A DNA stretch of 64,000 nt. Source: an alpha proteobacterium U9-1i (lineage in GTDB: Bacteria > Pseudomonadota > Alphaproteobacteria > Caulobacterales > Aquidulcibacteraceae). Below the pieces are notes generated by a model. That model was not told the DNA's origin. It saw nothing but the letters and a program-made list of their open reading frames with translations, and did not search any database. Made by a program: the position numbers and the translations under genes. Below are positions 62,448 through 64,000 of the stretch, in pieces. The DNA lies in contig BBSY01000002.1 in assembly GCA_000974665.1 (NCBI GenBank), positions 310,001 through 374,000 on the forward strand, given 5' to 3'. Position 1 is the first letter of the stretch. Each line of letters begins with the position of its first letter.

Positions 62448-63193
62448 GCCAATTGCCCTTCGCTCGCGAGGGCGCCGTCCACAACGTGCAAGCCGCACTC
62501 CTTCGATTGACTTCGCTCCCACCACCACCGGCCGGCGCGGACATCTTCGTCCGCCCTGATCGCGCGTGTGCACGGATCGCAACCGATGGAGGCATAACCC
62601 CGCGCGTAGAGCGCGTTAACCGGCACGTCGTGACGGGCGATATAGGCCCACACGTCGTCCTGGCTCCACGCAGCAATCGGATTGAACTTCTCAATGCCGT
62701 GCGTCGCGTCGAATTCGTGTTCGGCAAGTTCGGTGCGCGTCGCCGCCTGCGCACGGCGCTGGCCGGTTACCCACGCCGTGCGCCCTTCAAGCGCCCGCGC
62801 TAAAGGCTTCACCTTGCGGATCGCGCAGCACTCGTGGCGTAGCTTCTCGCTTTCGTAGAAGCCGTCCGCGCCGTGGCTGACGATCCAATTCAGTATCTCT
62901 TCGCGATCCGGCGCAAAGGCGGCGATCTCGACACCATAACGTTGTTCAAGCGCCGTCTTAGCCGCGAGCGTTTCCTGTGGCAGCCGGCCGGTGTTCAACG
63001 TCACCAGATCGATCTTCGCACCAGCGCGGAACGCAAGGTCCGTCAACACGGCGTCTTCAGCTTGCAAGCTTGTGGCGATCGCAGCGGTTGGATGCGCGTC
63101 GGCGATGCGGCGCAACAACGCGGCGCCCGCTTGCGCCAACGTTTCCCGCTCCTCCGTCCAGGGCGCCTCAGGCGGCCGCCACAGCTTCGACAT
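62444..63193 (-). CDS. cysH: Adenylyl-sulfate (APS) reductase, CysH family
   Basis: Reduces APS to sulfite using thioredoxin. The 249-residue protein has ATSLQAEDAVLTDLAF (PP-loop-like), LNTGRLPQETLA, and the four [4Fe-4S] Cys ligands as ECCAIRKVKPL and GCDPCTRAI, which mark APS rather than PAPS reductases, plus the catalytic Cys in SKECGLHV. No cysC was found, consistent with direct APS use. First gene of cysHDN; divergent from the TauE/SafE gene. Confidence 0.93.
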   Translation of the reverse strand: MSKLWRPPEAPWTEERETLAQAGAALLRRIADAHPTAAIATSLQAEDAVLTDLAFRAGAKIDLVTLNTGRLPQETLAAKTALEQRYGVEIAAFAPDREEILNWIVSHGADGFYESEKLRHECCAIRKVKPLARALEGRTAWVTGQRRAQAATRTELAEHEFDATHGIEKFNPIAAWSQDDVWAYIARHDVPVNALYARGYASIGCDPCTRAIRADEDVRAGRWWWERSQSKECGLHVVDGALASEGQLA

Positions 63194-63334
63194 CGCATAG
63201 CTCTCGAACGCGCTTCATGCGCGTCCCGAGCACATAACCATCGCACCCCCTCGCGCACCATTCAGCCAGTCTGAAGCGACGCTCAGGCGGGCCTTGTTCG
63301 ACTTATGCACACGCGTGCGTGATGGTCCCCGCGC

Positions 63335-64000
63335 ATGATCGAGGGCCTCCTTTCCACGCCTGCGTTGTTCACGTTCGGCCTTTTGGTCGGCGTTGGCTTC
63401 ATAGCCCAATTGATCGATGGGGCGTTGGGCATGGCCTATGGCGCGCTCGGATCGACATTTCTGCTCAGCATGGGCATCCCGCCAGCCGCCGCGTCCGCGG
63501 CCGTACATGCTGCCGAAATGGTCACCACCGGCGCATCCGGTGCATCGCATCTCATGCATAAGAACGTCGATTCCAACCTGTTTTGGCGCCTGGCGCCGGC
63601 TGGCATCGTTGGCGGCATACTTGGCGCGTACGTACTCACGGGTATCGACGAGACGCTGCTCAAGGCCGCGGTGTCGGTCTATCTCGGCGCACTCGGCGGC
63701 ATCATTCTCGGCCGCGCCATGCTTGGACGCTTTGGCCAAGGCGAACAACCGAAGCGCGTCGTGCCGCTGGGCTTCGCCGGCGGCTTTCTCGATGCGAGTG
63801 GCGGCGGCGGTTGGGGGCCTGTCGTCACCACGCAATTGCTCAGTGGCGGCCACACCCCACGCATTGTTATCGGCACCGTGAACACCGCCGAATTTCTCGT
63901 CACGGTCGCGATATCAGCCACGTTCGCATGGACATTAGTCACTGGGCGGCTCGAAATCGTCGGCGGCATCGCCTTCTTCGCCACGATCGTTGGCGGCTTA
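63335..64000 (+). CDS. TauE/SafE (TSUP) family membrane transporter, 3' end beyond window
   Basis: Predicted sulfite/organosulfonate exporter or related anion permease. The first 222 codons are present, ending in frame at the window edge. There are six predicted helices with the family signatures QLIDGALGMAYGALGSTFLL and GFAGGFLDASGGGGWGPVVTTQLL, the two repeated TSUP halves. ATG 63335 is the best start. Divergent from cysH by 141 bases; export of excess sulfite from the CysH pathway is a reasonable inference. Confidence 0.85.
   Translation, partial: MIEGLLSTPALFTFGLLVGVGFIAQLIDGALGMAYGALGSTFLLSMGIPPAAASAAVHAAEMVTTGASGASHLMHKNVDSNLFWRLAPAGIVGGILGAYVLTGIDETLLKAAVSVYLGALGGIILGRAMLGRFGQGEQPKRVVPLGFAGGFLDASGGGGWGPVVTTQLLSGGHTPRIVIGTVNTAEFLVTVAISATFAWTLVTGRLEIVGGIAFFATIVGGL

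Overview
The window reads as chromosome of a GC-rich, Gram-negative alphaproteobacterium. The clearest markers are a heme operon in which hemC and hemD are followed by a mitofilin/Mic60-like gene and a HemY-like TPR gene, an Entner-Doudoroff gene set, a DUF465 (YdcH-type) protein, a very large Oar-like TonB-dependent receptor, and dense convergent packing of genes. Several small palindromic elements and the overall gene style suggest Caulobacterales or Hyphomonadaceae-like bacteria, but that is inference. I see no rRNA, CRISPR array, transposase or prophage. About sixty protein genes and two tRNAs are supported.

Layout. 1-8.1 kb: 3'-truncated agmatine deiminase, Oar-like TonB receptor, a GT39-type membrane glycosyltransferase and a TPR plus formylglycine-generating-enzyme-like protein. 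8-12.5 kb: glucose catabolism (SnoaL-like gene, zwf and edd on one strand, eda divergent). 12.5-26.4 kb: a polyamine island with puuB, a puuA-type ligase, a GntR/FCD regulator, a putrescine aminotransferase, puuD, the potGIHF importer, panD, a second glutamine-synthetase-like ligase and a glutamate-1-semialdehyde-aminotransferase-like gene. 26.4-31 kb: an acylase lipoprotein, DUF465, a beta-alanine:pyruvate-type aminotransferase and a VOC protein. 31-35.4 kb: an ABC-F ATPase, a CDI-type nuclease toxin with its presumed immunity gene, and a HAD phosphatase. 35.7-47.9 kb: tRNA-Ala, yggT, DUF167, folD, an APC permease, a pterin dehydratase, SDRs, a patatin, a DUF350 protein, a trypsin-like protease, pyrF, DUF2167, a Rieske protein and gpsA. 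47.9-49.1 kb: a TetR gene and two similar miniature membrane proteins. 49.1-54.6 kb: tsaD, the heme operon and tRNA-Thr. 54.7-60.1 kb: an AceE/transketolase-like enzyme, a DUF6445-like putative oxygenase and an alpha-hydroxy-acid dehydrogenase. 60.2-64 kb: cysN, cysD and an APS-type cysH, divergent from a TauE/SafE transporter cut by the window end.

How the genes fit together. The polyamine island can import putrescine (PotFGHI), ligate it to glutamate (PuuA type), oxidise it (PuuB), hydrolyse the gamma-glutamyl bond (PuuD) and transaminate amines or GABA. Agmatine deiminase and the omega-aminotransferase at 29.2 kb extend the theme, while the aldehyde dehydrogenase step is absent from the window. 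PanD in the same co-directional series ties it to beta-alanine and CoA supply. The sulfur genes form an APS-reductase route with no APS kinase.

The most notable observations are a stand-alone polymorphic nuclease toxin with immunity gene; a family of roughly 105-bp multi-hairpin palindromic elements, one beside the start of puuD and one running into that of the acylase gene; a perfect 15-bp inverted-repeat element sitting in frame inside an aminotransferase gene; a TetR plus twin miniature membrane protein cassette between gpsA and tsaD; and five convergent gene pairs whose stop codons interlock in exactly four bases.
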